Made by a program: the position numbers and the translations under genes. From Actinobacteria bacterium UBA2286 (GTDB lineage Bacteria > Actinomycetota > Coriobacteriia > Anaerosomatales > Anaerosomataceae): a stretch of DNA of 7,701 nt. Shown in pieces: positions 7,401 to 7,701 of the stretch (positions within the stretch are counted from its first letter, which is position 1; every line of letters begins with the position of its first letter). A model generated the notes under the pieces. The model was not told the DNA's origin. It saw only the letters and a list, made by a program, of their open reading frames with translations, and did no database searches. The stretch spans positions 1-7,701 of the forward strand of contig DDWM01000057.1 in the NCBI GenBank assembly GCA_002345925.1, in the 5' to 3' direction.

Positions 7401-7701
7401 CAGCGTATTCAGACGCTGGTACCGTGTCGATCACAGTGACGCCTGCGGACGATGACCTTGTGATCACGCCTATCGAAGGCACCGACCGCTACAAGACCGC
7501 CGTGGCGGCATCGGTCGCTGCGTACCCAGGCGGGCTCGATCCCGCGGGCGCGAAGACCGTCGTAGTCGCCACCGGCATGAACTGGCCGGACGCGCTCGGC
7601 GGCGCCTCGCTCGCCGGAGCGCTCGACGGCCCCATTCTGTTGACCCCGACGAGTTCGATCCCGTCGGGCGTGCTGGCCGAGATAACCCGCCTCGGCGCGA
7701 C
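4436..7701 (+). CDS. Exported cell-wall-anchored protein with two FG-GAP propellers, cadherin-like/Ig repeats and a C-terminal CWB2 anchor (3' end outside window)
   Basis: The frame runs unbroken for 1088 codons to the window edge. Residues 1-32 are a Sec signal peptide (MRLQRRR start, LFLAVTLLLLNLAPAFA core, cleavage near ASA). Fourteen FG-GAP repeats (FG-GAP_2 type) follow, with consensus FGYSVAISGDTAVVGA, DDD, GAAYVFTRSG, WTQQAKLTASD. The FG-position residue lies at 72, 127, 182, 235, 290, 346 and 402, then 467, 522, 576, 628, 683, 731 and 786. Residues 823-1005 are two cadherin-like/bacterial-Ig repeats (GVLANDTD, SFTYTPDTDWSGEDSFTY). From about 1008 a CWB2 repeat begins (EGTDRYKTA, GMNWPDALGG) and is cut by the window end. 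Two more CWB2 repeats probably follow. FG-GAP propellers and such Ig-like repeats typically mediate binding, often calcium-dependent, so an adhesin or surface-display role is inferred. Confidence 0.95.
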   Translation, partial: MRLQRRRPVGALRLFLAVTLLLLNLAPAFASANPVADTTSESVMAPTDAPPTLSQTEMDKLVAGDGNADDRFGYSVDISGDTAVIGSEQDSDLGYRFGAAYVYTSDGATWTEQAKLTAADGSAGDYFGSAVAIEGDTIVVGAYQDNAGAIACGSAYVFTRSGSIWTQQAKLVASDCGMGDYFGRQGIDVSGDTVMVGSYNDDSAAGSVYVFTRAGTAWTQQAKLTAPNRTGSDYFGFAVALEGDTTVIGAEYDDDMGTNTGAAYVFTRSGTTWSNEATLTASDPKLGDNFGCSATLSGDTVVIGAYVSDDGFIENCGSAYVFTRSGSAWTQQAKLMASDRSGSEYFGFPVSLSGDSVVIGAHNDDVGQTMYCGSVYMFTRSGTEWTEQAHFIASDAGRNDYLGVSVAMSGDTVIAGAYCDDDKGADAGAAYLFDVTPNQPPVAADDPGLMTAITKAIADDGAAGDMFGQDVDISGDTAVVGSYGDDDGGAASGSAYVFVKSGSSWVQQAKLVAADATALSWFGNSVAIEGDTVVVGAPMTDGPEADAGAVYVFTRSGQTWTQQAKLVGDGAVDSRFGYAVDLSGDTLVSGSGSDAGWSGAAYVFTGSGSSWTRQAKLTASDGQYADEMGNAAAVSGDVIVLGARGDDDAAYEAGAAYVFTRSEGVWTQADKLTASDGSAYAYLGDAVAIDGGTALVGCGQRNAVYVYTASGADWEERTSLVAEDASGADSFGYSVALDGTTALVGAYADSVNAEFSGSAYTFEGSGDTWVQTRKLSPDDGAWRDTFGFSVALDAGRAVVGAESADTAGGADAGAAYIYSEGAYETAEDEQLSVAAPGVLANDTDPEGDLLEAAVVSGPDHGELSLEVDGSFTYTPDTDWSGEDSFTYAAIDGLLLSEEAAVSIVVTPVNDPPVAVDDSYTVDENGTLTESAPGVLDNDTDVDGDAFESVPLSLPAHGDLSLAEDGSFTYTPDTDWSGEDSFTYAASDGTAYSDAGTVSITVTPADDDLVITPIEGTDRYKTAVAASVAAYPGGLDPAGAKTVVVATGMNWPDALGGASLAGALDGPILLTPTSSIPSGVLAEITRLGA
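4610..5737 (+). repeat. First set of seven FG-GAP repeats (propeller 1)
   Basis: Seven units of about 55 codons are present, with the FG-position codon at 4649, 4814, 4979, 5138, 5303, 5471 and 5639. A KLVAGD strand precedes the first unit, and the seventh ends at AAYLFD without its WTQQAKL strand. The leading strand can therefore complete the last blade, which closes a seven-bladed ring. Six cysteines fall in this set (residues 152, 176, 292, 316, 372, 419). A 21-base stretch at 4928-4948 recurs exactly at 5087-5107, showing nucleotide-level repeat similarity. Confidence 0.9.
5735..5791 (+). other. Inter-propeller linker containing an isolated cadherin-like/Ig domain start
   Basis: Residues 434-452 between the two propellers include PNQPPVAADD at 437-446. 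This is the stereotyped first strand of the same cadherin-like/Ig family found downstream, where the second repeat starts NDPPVAVDD at residue 909. Here nothing of that domain follows. The sequence passes directly to a propeller leader (PGLMTAITKAIADDG) resembling the leader of propeller 1 (PTLSQTEMDKLVAGDG). Confidence 0.75.
5792..6892 (+). repeat. Second set of seven FG-GAP repeats (propeller 2)
   Basis: Seven units are present, with the FG-position codon at 5834, 5999, 6161, 6317, 6482, 6626 and 6791. The leading ITKAIADD strand can complete the last unit, which stops at AAYIYSEG without a WTQQAKL strand, as in propeller 1. The fifth unit of this set (repeat 12 overall, residues 683-730) is shortened and lacks the acidic DDD loop. 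Repeats 11 and 12 replace the FG phenylalanine with methionine or leucine. Only one cysteine (residue 698) is present. Confidence 0.9.
6902..7444 (+). repeat. Two tandem cadherin-like/bacterial-Ig repeats
   Basis: Unit one covers residues 823-908 and unit two 909-1003, a 96-codon period. Both carry APGVLxNDTD, an HGxLSL strand and the SFTYTPDTDWSGEDSFTY core. Only unit two has its opening NDPPVAVDDSYTVDEN. Unit one begins at YETAEDEQ, with its opening strand apparently left at residues 437-446. These domains are common spacers in long bacterial surface proteins and separate the propellers from the CWB2 anchor. Confidence 0.85.
7043..7391 (+). repeat. 61-base perfect direct repeat within the cadherin-like/Ig units
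   Basis: Bases 7043-7103 are identical to 7331-7391, offset by 288 bases (96 codons). They encode the SFTYTPDTDWSGEDSFTY core plus two residues. The surrounding domain sequence is clearly diverged, so the exact match at all synonymous sites stands out. Confidence 0.95.

Overview
This 7.7 kb window is GC-rich. It carries three large genes for exported surface proteins, all read left to right. Each contains the cell-wall-binding repeat CWB2 (Pfam PF04122 family, recognisable by RIGGANRYET and NFPDAL signatures). The combination of high GC, CWB2 anchors and big beta-propeller or Ig-like ectodomains points to a Gram-positive actinobacterium. A Coriobacteriia-like or related anaerobic lineage is my guess, but no marker gene fixes the taxonomy. 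There are no enzymes, regulators, transposases or CRISPR arrays in view.

Layout: (1) Positions 1-488 are the C-terminal end of a CWB2 protein. (2) Positions 489-659 are a short intergenic region with a candidate extended -10 promoter and a strong Shine-Dalgarno. (3) Positions 660-4145 encode a complete 1161-residue protein: signal peptide, three CWB2 repeats, a beta-rich middle I cannot name, then a closed seven-bladed PD40/TolB-like propeller. (4) Positions 4146-4435 are intergenic. This stretch holds the 3' half of a tRNA-Asp gene without its 5' half, followed at once by a strong intrinsic terminator, then the leader and Shine-Dalgarno of the next gene. (5) From 4436 to the window end runs a protein of at least 1088 residues: signal peptide, fourteen FG-GAP repeats in two groups of seven, two cadherin-like/bacterial-Ig repeats, and the start of a C-terminal CWB2 anchor.

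The genes look like a surface-protein locus: CWB2 holds each protein on cell-wall polymers and the propellers or Ig-like repeats project outward for binding. The anchor is N-terminal in the second gene and C-terminal in the first and third. The two most informative oddities are the orphan tRNA 3' half, a probable attachment-site scar, and the architecture of the third protein. In that protein the second propeller interrupts a cadherin-like/Ig domain just after its first strand, which points to a whole-propeller duplication.
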